Part shown: one piece after another, positions 1 through 11,950 of the stretch | Numbering within the stretch: the stretch's first letter is position 1 | Layout of the letters: each line of letters begins with the position of its first letter | DNA from: Lycium barbarum | Taxonomy: Eukaryota; Streptophyta; Magnoliopsida; Solanales; Solanaceae | Assembly (NCBI RefSeq): GCF_019175385.1 | Contig: NC_083343.1 | Location: 53,528,457-53,592,456 of the forward strand | Length of the DNA: 64,000 nt | Direction of reading: 5' to 3' | The notes under the pieces: model-generated | Told to the model about the DNA's origin: nothing | Seen by the model: only the letters and a program-made list of their open reading frames with translations | Database searches by the model: none | Made by a program: the position numbers and the translations under genes

Positions 1-848
1 CACTTCTGCATGTCTGGTTTGGAATATGACTCTGTCTGTTACACTTCTGGAAATCTAATTCGGATAATGATCTTGTCTGTTTCACTTCTGTATGTCTGAC
101 TCAAACTATGATTCAATCTGTTACACTTCTGTACCTCTGACTCTGATTACAATTATGTCAGCCACTTTCTGTGCCCTGATCCGTATGATGATTTTGCCAA
201 CTATACTCTGTACCTCTAGTTCACAATACGACTCTGTCGGCTACACCTCGTACTTACGATACATATTGTGGTTCTGTCCATGCACTCTGTATTTCTGTTT
301 CGGATTCGGGTTCGACTCTGTCTGCTATATCTCTGTACTTCTGGTTCGGACTATGATTCTATTTGTTATATTTCCGCTTTACATACTCGGTACATTTTCT
401 GTACTGACCCCCTCTTCTTCGGGGGCTGCGTTCATGCCGCGCAGGTACTCCCAGGTGAGTTGAAGACAGTATAGAAGATGTTCCAGTGCAGATGGCAAGC
501 TCCAATTGTTCCCGGAGTGCTGCCGAGTCAGAGTTTGTATGTTTTGCTTTCTGGACTACGTTAGAGACTTTGCAGACAGTGTCGTGGGTATTGTTTGTCA
601 GTCTGTAAGCGGCTCCGTCAGTCGATATGCCGGTCTGTGTTATGTACTAAATTTTGTATGATTATAGATTTGTTCTTCTTGGAAGCTACGAGAAAGAACT
701 TTCTGGAAAAAAAAATTTACTATGTATTTTATCTTATTCAACTTAAAAGGTTTGATGTGATTTTATGTGCAGTAAGAGTCTGAGGGTTCGTTCGGCTCTA
801 AGTAAGGGTCGGGTGCCCATCACACCCTAGCGGAATTGGGGTGTGACA
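1..848 (+). mobile_element. Family A LTR, 3' part, truncated by the window edge
   Basis: The 3' part of a long gypsy LTR in plus orientation. It ends in GGTGTGACA at 848, and its last 60 bases are the reverse complement of the beginnings of the minus-strand A LTRs at 16918, 49315 and 61602. It carries the shared promoter/hairpin module at 379-447. Positions 1-360 hold imperfect repeats of a short pyrimidine-rich phrase (variants of CTCTGTCTGTTACACTTCTG) seen about eight times. The start lies left of the window, so solo or full-length status is unknown. ORFs inside it are low-complexity products of these repeats. Confidence 0.8.
379..447 (+). promoter_or_regulatory. LTR double-hairpin module, copy 1 (A)
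   Basis: TTACATACTCGGTAC, a 7-nt loop, then GTACTGA (one G-U pair), followed by C5/G5 around TCTTCTTC and then GCGCAGGTA. Confidence 0.8.
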
Positions 849-1197
849 AACTGTATCTGACTGTTACTTATAAAAGAAATAATGTATGATGGCCTGCTTC
901 ATAATCATCATCTTATCATGTATGCGTAAATGTATAAGCTGCCCGTCCATATAGGTATGGTGTGATAATCAGTAGCCTGCGTCCAGGCCTCCCGCGTCTG
1001 GGGTACCATCTCATGCAGCCCACTAGTGGTGCTGCCCGTGCCATATAGACACGGTGTAATCATCTATAAGCCGCCCGCCTTAGCGGTGCTGCCCGACCAT
1101 ATAGGCGCAGTGTAATATCATCATGTACATATCATAGACTTATCATATTCTCATCATACTATTATCTTAAGGCATGACTGGAACTTAAGACAATTAT
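849..1197 (-). mobile_element. Family E LTR, segment 1 (interrupted)
   Basis: Sequence between the A LTR and the Tekay element. It contains three or four imperfect repeats of a GCCCG..CCATATAG..GGTGTAATC unit (GCCCG near 941, 1034 and 1091) with short inverted arms such as CGTG/CACG. The ATTAT at 1193-1197 is duplicated at 11946-11950, so this segment continues at 11951. I place it in family E, whose LTR start lies at 52749 on the minus strand. No gene is visible. Confidence 0.6.
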
Positions 1198-3947
1198 TCT
1201 CATGACCCAGCCCCGTGGGCCGTGACTAGTGTCCTATTTGGACACCCAAACCCATTCGCTTACCAAATCGACATATCAATGACTTATTCAAATTTAACAT
1301 ACGTTATTTTACACAGATACTAAGAACAGACGTCATCTTAAGAGGTCACCTGTAACAGAAATATCATACAAAAGCCGGCAGGCTGGCGGAATACACATCG
1401 CCCAAATACACACACATATACAAACATATGGGCCGTTTTGGCCATAATAGCAAACGGGACCGCTTAAGGCACAAGTCACAGACATAATCGAACAAACACG
1501 ACCCATGACCCACATATATGTCTACAGGCCTCTACAAATCTTAACATAAACATATGACAGGACAGGGCCCCGCCGTACCCCAAATAGTCATACATACAGA
1601 AACAGGTATAACAAAAGATATGTACCAAAAACATGAGCTCCGGATCAAAGGAGTACTCCAAATAGCAGAATAAGGATCCTACACTAGCGGGTCACCAGAA
1701 CGAACGGCTGTACCTGCGGGCATGAAACCCAGCCCCCCGAAGAAAGGGGGTCAGTACGAAATATGTACTGAGTATGTAAAGCATGGAATACAGTAATTCA
1801 AATCAGAACTGAAGTGAGAAGTACGGAAAATGGATACAGAATTAGTATATCAAAACCTCTGCTGAAAGCATAAATAATGCAAATAAAAATCAGGCATAGG
1901 GCTCAGGAACGTGGTCGCCATTCCGACGCTGGTGCCACAACACATCATACTCCAGAAGGTTTCAAATCTCCGTACAATCCCCGAACATATCGTATCATCA
2001 TAACATATCACAACATCATAACACATCGTATGCCATAACACATCATAACTCTGTATATAAGCGGTATCCGGCCCTATGGCGAGGGTCTCGGGAATCGTAA
2101 CACATCATACTGCCGAATATAACATAGTGCGCACGAAGACAAAACCGGCCCGGGACCCGGCGAACGATGTAATAGTAGTATGCACGAGCGGAGTAGTGAG
2201 GAAACCATATGCATATAGGTAAATAAATTCCAAGACTCGATGAATAAATATATATATACCGATATCTGAAAGCTCAGAAACAAGTATCGGGTCAATCGGA
2301 ATTAGTATAAGAAGGTTGCTAGCTTTTGAAGTACAAAACCTTCTAAAAACATTTCATAAGTCATATTTGGAAATTCAAGTATCATTCATATTAGGAAACT
2401 TTCAAATAACATTATGGATCAAATCAAATGGAGACTTAGGACCATATTTACGTATCAAAGTATTTATCAAGGAGTTTAGTCATCTCGATTTTCCTTCTAA
2501 CAACATTCGGAAAAATAACAACTAGAATCTTCGAACATCATAAAATACGTATCAAGCCATATGGAATAGCTTATGGAAGTCAAAGCTGTTAGCCATCCTA
2601 GTGGCTCTAAGAATAGGATTTTCTTTAAAGGCATACATGTATGTTATTTGTTCATTTCGTAAAGTCATGCCAAAAAAAGGAAAGGTAGGCTTTACATACC
2701 TCGATCGCTCGCTAACCAAATCCCGACTCAAGTTTCGGGCTCCCCAATATCTACAATAACGTTATCAATTACCAAACATTAGCTACAAGTACTTAAAACT
2801 CCAATTCTAACTAGTACTTGTCTACAGAAATTTCGGCAGCATCTCCCCTGTAAATTAAACATCCCCGAGAATTTTACTCGGCCAAATTCATCAACAACCA
2901 TACCAACAATACCAACAACCATACTAATAACATCAAGAATCAATTTAAATTGCATTCTAACATTAGTAACCTTCTCCTCTACGTATCTTATCACATTCAA
3001 TTCAACAAATGCAACAAAACTAAACATCGCATTTTCTTATTCCAAATTCACAAACTACAACAACAATGCACACTTTAGCAACTCCATTTCCACAATTACA
3101 TAAAACCATATTAAAATCACCTAGTTTCCTACAAAAACCTACAACCAATTTCCATGCCAACTTGAACTATTAGTCTTTCATTGGCATCATAGAGTTCACA
3201 ACAACACAACTAACATACTACATAAAATTAATTGATCTTCCTCCACCCAATAACACCACACGGCCAAACACACACAACACACCTACACGGCCCACACACA
3301 ACACATAACATTTCTATGATTTTTATTCAATTCTACTCACTACAACATATATAAATCTTCCATAACATGTAAAAGAATAAAAATTATTACCTTTTCTTCC
3401 ATTTTCCACTTGCCACCAAGAGTGGTTTTCCTGCTTAAATAATTATACCACGTTGAAGAGGACCCTTGAATAGTAATATTACTAGAAAAATATAATTTTG
3501 GATCAAAGATTTAAGGCTTCAAGAATTTTTCTTTTCTTTCTTTCTTGGCCGAATTGGCCTTGACTCTCTTGCTCTCACTTTATTTTTTTTCTTGAAGGTT
3601 CTTGGATAATGATGAATAATAGGCCCTTTTTTTCTATTTATTACTTGGGTTTAATTATCACATGGGCTTGGACATTTGCTCTATGGCCGACCAACTCTTG
3701 TTGGGCCTCTCTTTCTTTCTCTTTTTTTTTTTGATTTTTCCTAGCCCAATTACTCATGGCTAATATTTTGTAATTCATGAAACTAATTTCCAAAATTCCA
3801 ATTTTTCCCTTAGCCTTCCTCAATATTTCCGCATCAATATTTTTCCATGAACAACTTATATATTAAATAGAATCAAAATATTGCCTTACCTCTTACTAGT
3901 CACAATTATTTCAAATTTTCCGAATATGCAAAATACGGGATGTAACA
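1198..3947 (-). repeat. 3' LTR of the Tekay element
   Basis: On the minus strand it starts TGTTACATCCCG at 3947 and ends CATGAGA at 1198, where the 5' LTR has CTTGGCA, so its terminal CA is mutated. It matches 9047-11945 throughout but lacks a block of about 146 bp present at roughly 10855-11000. The shared promoter module is at 1711-1784. The conserved AGGTATGTAAA block lies at 2691-2701. Confidence 0.93.
1711..1784 (-). promoter_or_regulatory. LTR double-hairpin module, copy 2 (Tekay 3' LTR)
   Basis: Stem TCAGTAC/GTACTGA perfect, loop ATATTTC. Second stem C5/G5 around TTTCTTC. TTTACATAC stands just upstream. Confidence 0.8.
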
Positions 3948-3960
3948 TCCTCCCCCCTTT
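3948..3960 (-). other. Polypurine tract of the Tekay element
   Basis: On the minus strand AAAGGGGGGAGGA directly abuts the 3' LTR start. This is the expected plus-strand DNA primer of an LTR retrotransposon. Confidence 0.9.
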
Positions 3961-4052
3961 AGAACATTCATCCTCGAATGTTAAACTAGCCTTATAGGGT
4001 CTTGCAAGCATTTCGGGGGAGCTTCTTTTTATGGACAACACATATAATTCAT

Positions 4053-4493
4053 TCACCAATTAGTGTAACCAATTAAGGAATTTAGATTACCTGTAGGCAT
4101 AGGAAACAAGTTAGGGTACTTCTTCTTCATCTCGTCCTCTGCTTCCCAGGTCATTTCCTCTCGGTTATTATTCCGCCACAAGACCTTAACAGAAGGCACA
4201 TCTTTCGTACGTAGTCTCCTCACCTGACGATCCAAGATAGCTACAGGTTGTTCTTCATAGGAAAGTTCCTTTGTTACCTGGATATCTTCTGTGGGAAATA
4301 TTCTGGAAGGATCACCAATACACTTACGGAGCATTGATACATGAGATACCGGATGTACTGCTTCCAGATCGGATGGTAAGTCTAACTCGTAAGCGACCTT
4401 GCCTATCTTTCGAACAATCTGATAAGGCCCAATATATCTCGGACTGAGCTTTCCTTTTATGCCGAATCTCATTACACCCTTTATAGGCGACAC
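4053..4493 (-). pseudogene. Integrase C-terminus with GPY/F module and chromodomain
   Basis: A 146-residue open segment forming the end of the polyprotein. Residues about 15-40 hold the GPY/F module (RYIGPYQIV, then VAYELDLP). Residues about 78-130 form a chromodomain-like fold: YEEQPVAILD, then VKVLWRN and MTWEAEDEM with the conserved aromatic positions. In chromoviruses this domain is thought to direct integration to modified chromatin. It is separated from the integrase core by an in-frame TAG at 4560-4562, where relatives have a Gln codon. The stop near 4053 is probably the natural end of pol. Confidence 0.9.
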
Positions 4494-4559
4494 TTTCAGA
4501 AATACCCAGTCACCAATCTGGAATTCTAAAGGTCGACGTCGTTTATCTGCATATAATTT

Positions 4560-5543
4560 CTATCGACTCTGGGCTGCTAATAATCGCTCCCGAATGAGTT
4601 TCACCTTATCGACTGCTTGCTGGATCATATCTGGACCAATCAATTTAGTTTCACCCACATCGAACCAACCAATCAGAGACCTGCATTTTCTACCATATAG
4701 GGCTTCATACGGCGCCATCTGAATGCTGGAATGATAACTATTGTTATAAGAGAATTCAATAAGTGGCAAATGATCATCCCAGCTACCTCTGAAATCAATA
4801 ACACAGGCCCGTAGCATATCTTCCAGCGTCTGAATAGTACGCTCGGCCTGTCCGTCAGACTGAGGATGGAATGCTGTACTAAGGCTCACCTGGGTCCCTA
4901 ATCCGTCTTGAAACGACCTCCAGAAGTTAGCTGTAAACTGTGCACCTCTGTCGGATATGATAGATGTAGGAACTCCATGAGGCCTTACTATCTCTTTAAT
5001 ATACAACTGGGCATAATCCTCAGTCGAGTAGGTGGTCCTGACCGGAAAAAAACGGGCTTATTTTGTCATCCTATCAACAATAACCCATATAGAATCATAC
5101 CTTCGTGGAGTACGTGGTAAACCTGTAATGAAATCCATATTAATTATTTTCCATTTCTAAGCTGGAATTTCCATTTCCTGGAACAATCCACCGGGCTTCT
5201 GATGCTCGATTTTAACCTGTTGGCAATTTGGACACTGAGCAATGAACTCTGCAATGTCTCTTTTCATACCATCCCACCAATATTAACATCTGAGATCATG
5301 GTCCATTTTAGTGGATCCAGGATGAACAGAATACCGAGCATAATGTGCCTCTCCCATAATCTGTCGCCGCAGCCCTGCAACGTCAGGTACACATAACCTG
5401 CCTCCATATAGTAATACCCCGTTAGGTGAAATCTCGAATTGGGTCTTTTCCCTATCAAGGGTTGTGTCTCTGTACTGTACCAGAATAGGATCCTCGAACT
5501 GACGTCGTTTTACTTCTTCCATAATAGATGATTCAGCAACTTC
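4560..5543 (-). pseudogene. Integrase zinc-binding and catalytic core, frame-broken
   Basis: Integrates element cDNA into host DNA. The catalytic core is open at 4560-5006: ISDRGAQF carries the second catalytic Asp, and 35 residues later GQAERTIQ carries the Glu, matching the D,D(35)E pattern. The N-terminal HHCC finger is split. The His part (EAHYARYSVHPGSTKM) is in the segment ending near 5283, and CPNCQQ is in another frame near 5220-5245. A frameshift between them and further breaks near 5060-5190 destroy the frame, so no active enzyme can be made. Confidence 0.88.
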
Positions 5544-5963
5544 TCAAACAGAAACCCTAATATTTCCAGAGTCGGCCAAACGGACACCAAGACTGGCTAG
5601 CTGATGAATCTCACGAACTAATTCTTTCCTCCCTGGCTGCCCGTCGGTCAAACTGCCCATGGACTTGTGGCTAAGTGCATCGGCTACAACGTTGGCTTTT
5701 CCAAGATGATACAAAATGTCAACGTCATAATCTTTCAATAATTCGAGCCATCTTCTTTGCCGCAAATTCAGCTCCTTTTGCTTAAAAATATATTGGAGGC
5801 TTTTGTGATCCGTATAAATATCAACATGAACCCCATAAAAGTAATGCCGCCATATTTTCAAAGCATGAATTACCGCGGCTAGTTCCAGATCATGAGTAGG
5901 ATAATTCTTCTCGTGCGGCCTGAGCTGTCGGGAAGCATAGGCTATAACTCGACCATGCTGCAT
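5544..5963 (-). pseudogene. RNase H domain and tether, Tekay type
   Basis: Removes the RNA strand of the RNA/DNA hybrid during reverse transcription. A 139-residue open segment reads [34 protein letters not shown] and [11 protein letters not shown], which are standard gypsy RNase H landmarks. The tail (SMGSL...[13 protein letters not shown]) is typical of Tekay/Del. The frame closes just before the integrase finger with a stop near 5544. The upstream part, including the first catalytic Asp region, lies in a different frame. Confidence 0.9.
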
Positions 5964-6542
5964 TAATACACAACCTATCCCAATACCGAAAGCATCACAA
6001 TAAATGACATACCCATCTGACCCCTCTGGAAGAGTTAGAATTGGAGCTGTAATTAATTTTCCTTCAGCAACTGGAAGCTGCGTTCACAAGCATCGGTCCA
6101 CTGAAATTTCGCTGCCTTCTGAGTTAGGTTTGTTAATGGTGCTGTAATCGAAGCAAAATTCTCCACAAACCTTCTGTAATACCCTGCTAATCCCAGAAAA
6201 CTGCGTACCTCAGTTGGTGTCGTAGGCCTAGGCTAATTCTGTATAGCCTGGATCTTCTGTGTATCGACCCGAATACTATCTGCTCCGACGATATGCCCCA
6301 AGAATGCCACTGAGGTTAACCAGAATTCGCACTTGGAGAACTTAGCATATAATTTCTATTGCCGAAGTGTGCCAAGTACTGTCCTCAGATGATCTGAATG
6401 CTCCTCTGCTGATCGTGAATAAACCAAAATATCATCAATAAATACGATCACAAACATGTCTAAAAACGGCCTGAATACCCGATTCATCAAATCTATAAAC
6501 ATTGTTGGAGCATTAGTTAGCCCAAAAGACATCACCCTGAAC
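5964..6542 (-). pseudogene. Reverse transcriptase palm/thumb and connection, broken by stops
   Basis: Reading the minus strand piecewise gives the RT continuation: [16 protein letters not shown], the catalytic FIDDILVYS motif (about 6412-6459), CEFW, FLGHIV and SFLGLAGYYRRF. Two TAG stops sit where relatives have Gln (6356-6358, in RQQKLYAK) and Trp (6233-6235, in QNWPRP). Between the upstream ORF and this part about 14-16 codons are missing (after SDYHQ), which also shifts frame. The Asp pair of the active site is intact, but the protein cannot be made. Confidence 0.85.
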
Positions 6543-7745
6543 TCATAATGCCCGTATCGGGTCCTGATGATAGTCCGAGCGCAAATTTATCTTCGAAAAA
6601 TATTTAGCACCCTGCAACTGGTCAAATAAGTCATCAATTCGGGGGAGGGGATATTTATTCTTTATAGTCACCTTATTCAGCTGTCTGTAATCAATGCACA
6701 TCCGCAGCGACCCATCCTTCTTCCTGACAAACAATACCGGTGCTCCCCAAGGTGACGTACTAGGTTTGATGAAGCCTTTGTCTAATAAGTCTTTCAGCTG
6801 TTCCTTCAATTCCTTCAATTCTGCAGGTGCCATTCTGTAAGGAGGAATAGATATAGGCTGAGTATCAGGTAGCACATCTATCGTGAACTCGATCTCCCGT
6901 TCAGGTGGAAGACCTGGAAGCTCATCCGGAAATACATCTGGAAATTCATTGACAACCGGGACTGACTGGAGAGTAGGTGTTTCTGCTTTAATATCATGTA
7001 CGCGAACCAGATGATAAATATACCCTTTCAGAATCATTTTCCTGGCCTTGAGGTATGAAATATACTTACCCCTCGGCGATGCTATATTTCCTGCCCATTC
7101 TATAACTGGTTCCCCTGGAAACTGGAAGCGAACTACCTTTTTCTGACAGTCAACATTAGCATAACAAGAGGCTAACCAATCCATGCCCATGATAACATCG
7201 AATTCCATCATATCTAATTCTACCAAATCGGCCTTGGTGCAACGGCCACATGTTATCACAGAACAATCCTTATATACCTGCCTCGCAATAATAAAGTCCC
7301 CGACCGGTGTAGCTACCTCGAACGGCTCTATAGGTTCAGGTGTTATCCCAATTTTAATAGCGACAAGGGGAGAAATATATGATAAAGTAGAACTTGGGTC
7401 GATCAATGCATATACCGCTCGAGAGAAAACCAATAATGTACCTGTGACTACATTTGGCGACGCCTCCTGATCGTGTCGGCTAGCCAAGGCATATATGCGG
7501 TTCGAAGAACCGCTAGAATCAGAAACCCAGCCACGGCCTCTACCGCGGCCCGCTGGTGCTGGCATACCCCGCCCCATAGGGAGCATAGCAACAGAAGTGG
7601 AAGATGAACCAGCAGCTGATCCCATCGGCTGAGCTGTATCACCAGAACCACCCGCCAACGGACAATCTTTCATAATATGGCCCTGGCGGCACAAAAGAAC
7701 AGGCACCTGTAGCTCGATAACACTCTCCTGGGTGAGACCTCCCAC
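6543..7745 (-). pseudogene. Zinc knuckle, protease and RT fingers segment
   Basis: The longest open segment of the element (400 residues). Residues 19-28 hold the end of a CCHC knuckle ([10 protein letters not shown]), whose first Cys lies in the gag frame. Residues about 100-200 are the aspartic protease: the active-site loop reads LIDPSST at 115-120 where a Gly is expected after D-P, followed by [10 protein letters not shown]. Residues about 265-394 are the RT fingers: [47 protein letters not shown], and [18 protein letters not shown]. The ORF loses frame at residue about 394 through a deletion. The Gly-to-Ser change in the protease would probably inactivate it. Confidence 0.9.
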
Positions 7746-8909
7746 AATAAGAACATCGAGGCATAGGTGGCCTCGCCTGGCTGGAACCTCTGCTCACCTG
7801 CGAACCTGAGGCTCTGGAACTCTGGCCGTCTCCTGAGTGCCTTGCACCATCAAACCGTCTACCTGTAGACTGTGAATGTGCACTCCGGCCTGACTGAGGA
7901 GGATATCTGCTATACTGCTGCTGAGGCTGCCCGCCTCGAGACTCCCCAGAATGACCAGCTGACCTAGCCCTCTTGGGCTGCCTCCTGTCACGGTCTCTAT
8001 CGGGCTGACGCCCTCTGTGCCGGTCCTCCATCCCTTGCGCATATGCCTGTAACCGGGCAATGTCCATACCAGTCTGCGATGCCATCGCCATACAACTATC
8101 AACCAAGTAATGATCCAAACCCATCACGTACTGGTGCATCCTGTCGGCCATATCAGCTACAATGGCGGGCGCATATCTGGCCAGAGAATCAAACTCTAAG
8201 CTGTACTCTCAGACACTCCTGCCTCTCTGCCTCAGCTGTGGAAATCTGTCAACTCTCGCCCGCCGCAACTCTGGAGGCAAAAAGTGGCTGAGAAAAGCTG
8301 CTGTAAACTCATCCCACACAGCTGGAGGAGCATCCTCGCCTCTGGACAGCTCCCAAGACTCGTACCAATTAATCGCTACATCTCGCAATCTATGTGAAGC
8401 CAGCTCGACAGACTCAGTCTCAGAAGCCCTGACTAGTCTTAGTGTGCGCTGCATCTGTCGAATGAAATCTTGGGGGTCCTCCTCGGGCTTAGACCCGTAG
8501 AACTCTGGGGGATAACAGGTCAAGAAATCACGGACCCTCAAACTGTCACGTCTGTCACCATCATCACCCCCTAGCCCGCGTTTGCGAGCCTGTCCTGCTA
8601 CTAATGTCGTCAATAACTGCACAGCATCTCTCATCGCCCTATCCTCCGCCCCTAGCTGAGGAGCTGGAGGCTCGGACGCTGGAGCCTCTGGAGCTACTGG
8701 TGGAGCCGCCCCTAATCCATGGCTGCAGCGGCTGCTGCTCCAGGCTCCTCCAATGGTGGGGGTGTAGCAGAACCCTCTGACTGGGGCGCAATATCGGGTG
8801 TAGGCTGAGCACGGGCCCGACTGACTCTCTGTACCTGACTGGTCTCTCCTGCCATTGCTTTGCCCTTCTGGGCCACCGTCGTCTTCTTCGGAGGCATCAC
8901 TGTAAACAT
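7560..8909 (-). pseudogene. gag (capsid/nucleocapsid), frameshifted
   Basis: Structural protein that packages element RNA. The start is taken at 8909 (MFTVMPPKKTT) or the internal Met at 8897, because element C begins similarly (MVSVIPVKRKATTAQKGK). The N-terminal part runs to a stop at 8712. The capsid core is in another frame at 8209-8634 (DFLTCYPPEFYGSKPEEDPQDFIRQM, read in two stretches, then LASHRLRDVAINWYESW). A third segment, 7639-8151, has basic and Gln/Ser-rich sequence with a first C-X2-C finger ([12 protein letters not shown]). At least three frame changes are needed to read gag through. Confidence 0.88.
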
Positions 8910-9030
8910 AACAATCGGTCAGAAAGAAATCATCCTAATAACACAGCTCTATCGCACGATCTAAGATCCAAAGAAAGGTAACACCTTAAATTTCCTGTAG
9001 CCTCCTGTTTATAGATGTGGTGCACAAACC

Positions 9031-9042
9031 GCTCTGATACCA
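9031..9042 (-). other. Primer binding site of the Tekay element (tRNA-iMet)
   Basis: The minus strand reads TGGTATCAGAGC, complementary to the 3' end of plant initiator Met tRNA. It lies 4 bases inside the 5' LTR end at 9047. A leader containing GATCGTGCGATAGAG (about 8947-8962) follows and is shared with the B and C elements. Confidence 0.95.
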
Positions 9043-9046
9043 CTTT

Positions 9047-11945
9047 TGCCAAGACCCAGCCCCGTGGGCCGTGACTAGTGTCCTATTTGGACACCCAAAC
9101 CCATTCGCTTACCAAATCGACATATCAAAGACTTATTCATATTAATCATACGTTATTTTGCACAGATACTGAGAACAAACGTCATCTTAAGCGGTCACCT
9201 ATAACAGAAATATCATACAAAAGCCGGCAGGTTGGCGGAATACACATCGTCCAAATACACACACATATACAAACATATAGGCCGTTTTGGCCATAATAGC
9301 AAACGGGACCGCTTAAGGCACAAGTCACAGACATTATCGAACAAACACAACTCATGACCCACATATATGTCTACAGGCCTCTACAAACCATAACAGAAAC
9401 ATATGACGGGATAGGGCCCCGCCGTACCCCAAATAGTCATATATACAGACACAGGTATAACAAAAGATATGTACCGAAAATATGAGCTCCGGATCAAAGG
9501 AGTACTCCATAAAGCAGAATAAGGATCCTACACTGGCGGGTCACCAGAATGAACGGCTGTACCTGCGGGCATGAAACGCAGCCCCTCGAAGAAAGGGGGT
9601 CAGTACGAAATACGTACTGAGTATGTAAAGCATGGAATACAGTAATTCAAATCAGAACTGAAGTGAGAAGTACGAAAAATGGATACAAAATTAGTATATC
9701 AAAACCTCTGCTGAAAGCATAAATAATGCAAATAAAAATCATGCATAGGGCTCAGGAACGTGGTCGCCACTCCGACGCTGGCGCCACAACACATCATACT
9801 CCAGAAGGTTTCAAATCTCCGTACAATCCCCGAACATATCATATCATCATAACATATCACAACATCATAATACATCGTATGCCATAACACATCATAACTC
9901 TGTATATAAGCGGTATCCGGCCCTATGGCGAGGGTCTCGGGAACCGTAAAACATCATACTGCCGAATATAACATAGTGCGCACGAAGACAAAACCGGCCT
10001 GGGACCCGGCGAACGATGTAATAGTAGTATGCACGAGCGGAGTAGTGAGGAAACCATATGCATATAAGTAAATAAATTCCAAGACTCGATGAATTAATAT
10101 ATATATATACCGATATCAGAAAGCTCAGAAACAAGTATCGGGTCAATCGAAATTAGTATAAGAAAGTTGCGAGCTTTCGAAGTACAGAACCTTCTAAAAA
10201 CATTTCATAAGCCATATTTGGAAATTCAAGTATCATTCATATTAGGAAACTGTCAAATAACATTATGGATCAAATCAAATGGAGACTTAGTACCATATTT
10301 ACGTATCAAAGTATTTATCAAGGACTTTAGTCATCTCGATTTTCCTTCTAACAACATTCGGAAACATAACAACTAGAATCTTCGAACATCATAAAATACG
10401 TATCAAGCCATATGGAATAGCTTATGGAAGTCAAAGATGTTAGCCATCCTAGTGGCTCTAAGAATAGGATTTTCTTTAGAGGCATACATGTATGTTATTT
10501 GTTCATTTCATAAAGTCATGCCAAAAGAAGGAAAGGTAGGCTTTACATACCTCGATCGCTCGCTAACCAAATCCCGACTCAAGTCTCGGGCACCCCAATA
10601 TCTACAATAACGTTATCAATTACCAAACATTAGCTACAAGTACTTAAAAATCCAATTCTAACTAGTACTTGTCTATAGAAATTTCGGCAGCATCTCCCCT
10701 GTAAATTCAACATCCCCGAGAATTTAACTCGGCCAAATTCATCAACAACCATACCAACAATACCAACAACCATACTAATAACATCAAGAATCAATTTAAA
10801 TTGCATTCTAACATTAGTAACCTTCTCCTCTACGTAGTTTATCCCATTCAATTCAACTACGTACTTTCAAGCCAATATCAACGCTCACATATTCATTTCT
10901 AATCCGAGATCATTCAGACATAATTCAAAAACATTTCAAACAATCCATACAATATTCAAACAATTCCACCAACACCATACTTCACCCGAAATCCCCACAA
11001 ATGCAACAAAACTACAAAGTCGCATTTTCTTCTTCCAAATTCACAAACTACAACAACAATGCACACTTTAGCAACTCCATTTCCACAATTACATAAAACC
11101 ATACTAAAATCACCTAATTTCCTACAACAACCTACAAACAATTTCCATGTCAACTTGAACCATTAGTCTTTCATTGGCATCATAGAGTTCACAACAACAC
11201 AACTAACATACTACATAAAATTAATTCATCTTCCTCCACCCAATAACACCACACGGCCACACACACACAACACACCCACACGGCCCACACACAACACATA
11301 ACATTTCTATTATTTTCATTCAATTCTACTTACTACAACATATATAAATCTTCCATAACATGTAAAAGAATAAAAATTCTTACCTTTTCTTCCATTTTCC
11401 ACTTGCCACCAAGAGTGGTTTTCTTGCTTAAATAATTATACCACGTTTAAGAGGACCCTTGAATTAGTAATATTACTAGAAAAATATAATTTTGGATCAA
11501 AGATTTAAGGCTTCAAGAATTTTTCTTTTCTTTTCTTTCTTGGCCGAATTGGCCTTGACTCTCTTGCTCTCACTTTATTTTTTTTCTTGAAGGTTCTTGG
11601 ATAATGATGAATAATAGGCCCTTTTTGTCTATTTATTACTTGGGTTTAATTATCACATGGGCTTGGACATTTGCTCTATGGCCGGCCAACTCTTGTTGGG
11701 CCTCTCTTTCTTTCTCTTTTTTTTTTTTTTGATTTTTCCTAACCCAATTACTCATGGCTAATATTTTGTAATTCATGAAACTAATTTCCAAAATTCCAAT
11801 TTTTCCCTTAGCCTTCCTCAATATTTCCGCATCAATATTTTTCCATGAACAACTTATATATTGAATAGAATCAAAATATTGCCTTACCTCTTACTAGTCA
11901 CAATTATTTCAAATTTCCCGAATATGCAAAATACGGGATATAACA
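9047..11945 (-). repeat. 5' LTR of the Tekay element
   Basis: A 2.9 kb LTR running TGTTATATCCCG at 11945 to GTCTTGGCA at 9047 on the minus strand. It is the more complete of the pair. The promoter/hairpin module is at 9560-9634 and the AGGTATGTAAA block is at 10542-10552. The target copy ATTAT follows at 11946-11950. Confidence 0.94.
9560..9634 (-). promoter_or_regulatory. LTR double-hairpin module, copy 3 (Tekay 5' LTR)
   Basis: First stem perfect, loop GTATTTC. The second stem has one bulged or mismatched base (GAGGGG). Confidence 0.8.
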
Positions 11946-11950
11946 ATTAT

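Larger units (their letters stand above)
1198..11945 (-). mobile_element. Full-length Ty3/gypsy chromovirus, Tekay/Del type, inactive
   Basis: A 10.7 kb element on the minus strand. It has two long LTRs (9047-11945 and 1198-3947), a tRNA-iMet primer site (9031-9042), a polypurine tract (3948-3960) and a gag-PR-RT-RH-IN-chromodomain order. Target duplications ATTAT at 1193-1197 and 11946-11950 match exactly. Lineage is inferred from the integrase C-terminal GPY/F module followed by a chromodomain and from the RNase H tail. The reading frame is broken many times, so the copy is dead. The two LTRs differ by scattered substitutions plus a deletion of roughly 150 bp in the 3' LTR (near 3005), which points to an old insertion. 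Confidence 0.95.

Noticed and set aside
2074..2295. Many 60-90-codon frames in LTRs
   Set aside because: Short, not conserved between the two LTRs of the same element, and no start context or domain.
4110..4180. 5S-like string (TGACCTGGGAAG) in the Tekay chromodomain region
   Set aside because: Only about 12 bases agree, they encode the conserved chromodomain T-W-E-A, and no other 5S part lies beside it.
9031..9042. tRNA-Met gene
   Set aside because: Only the 12-base primer-site complement is present, with no tRNA body; the same applies at the other primer sites.
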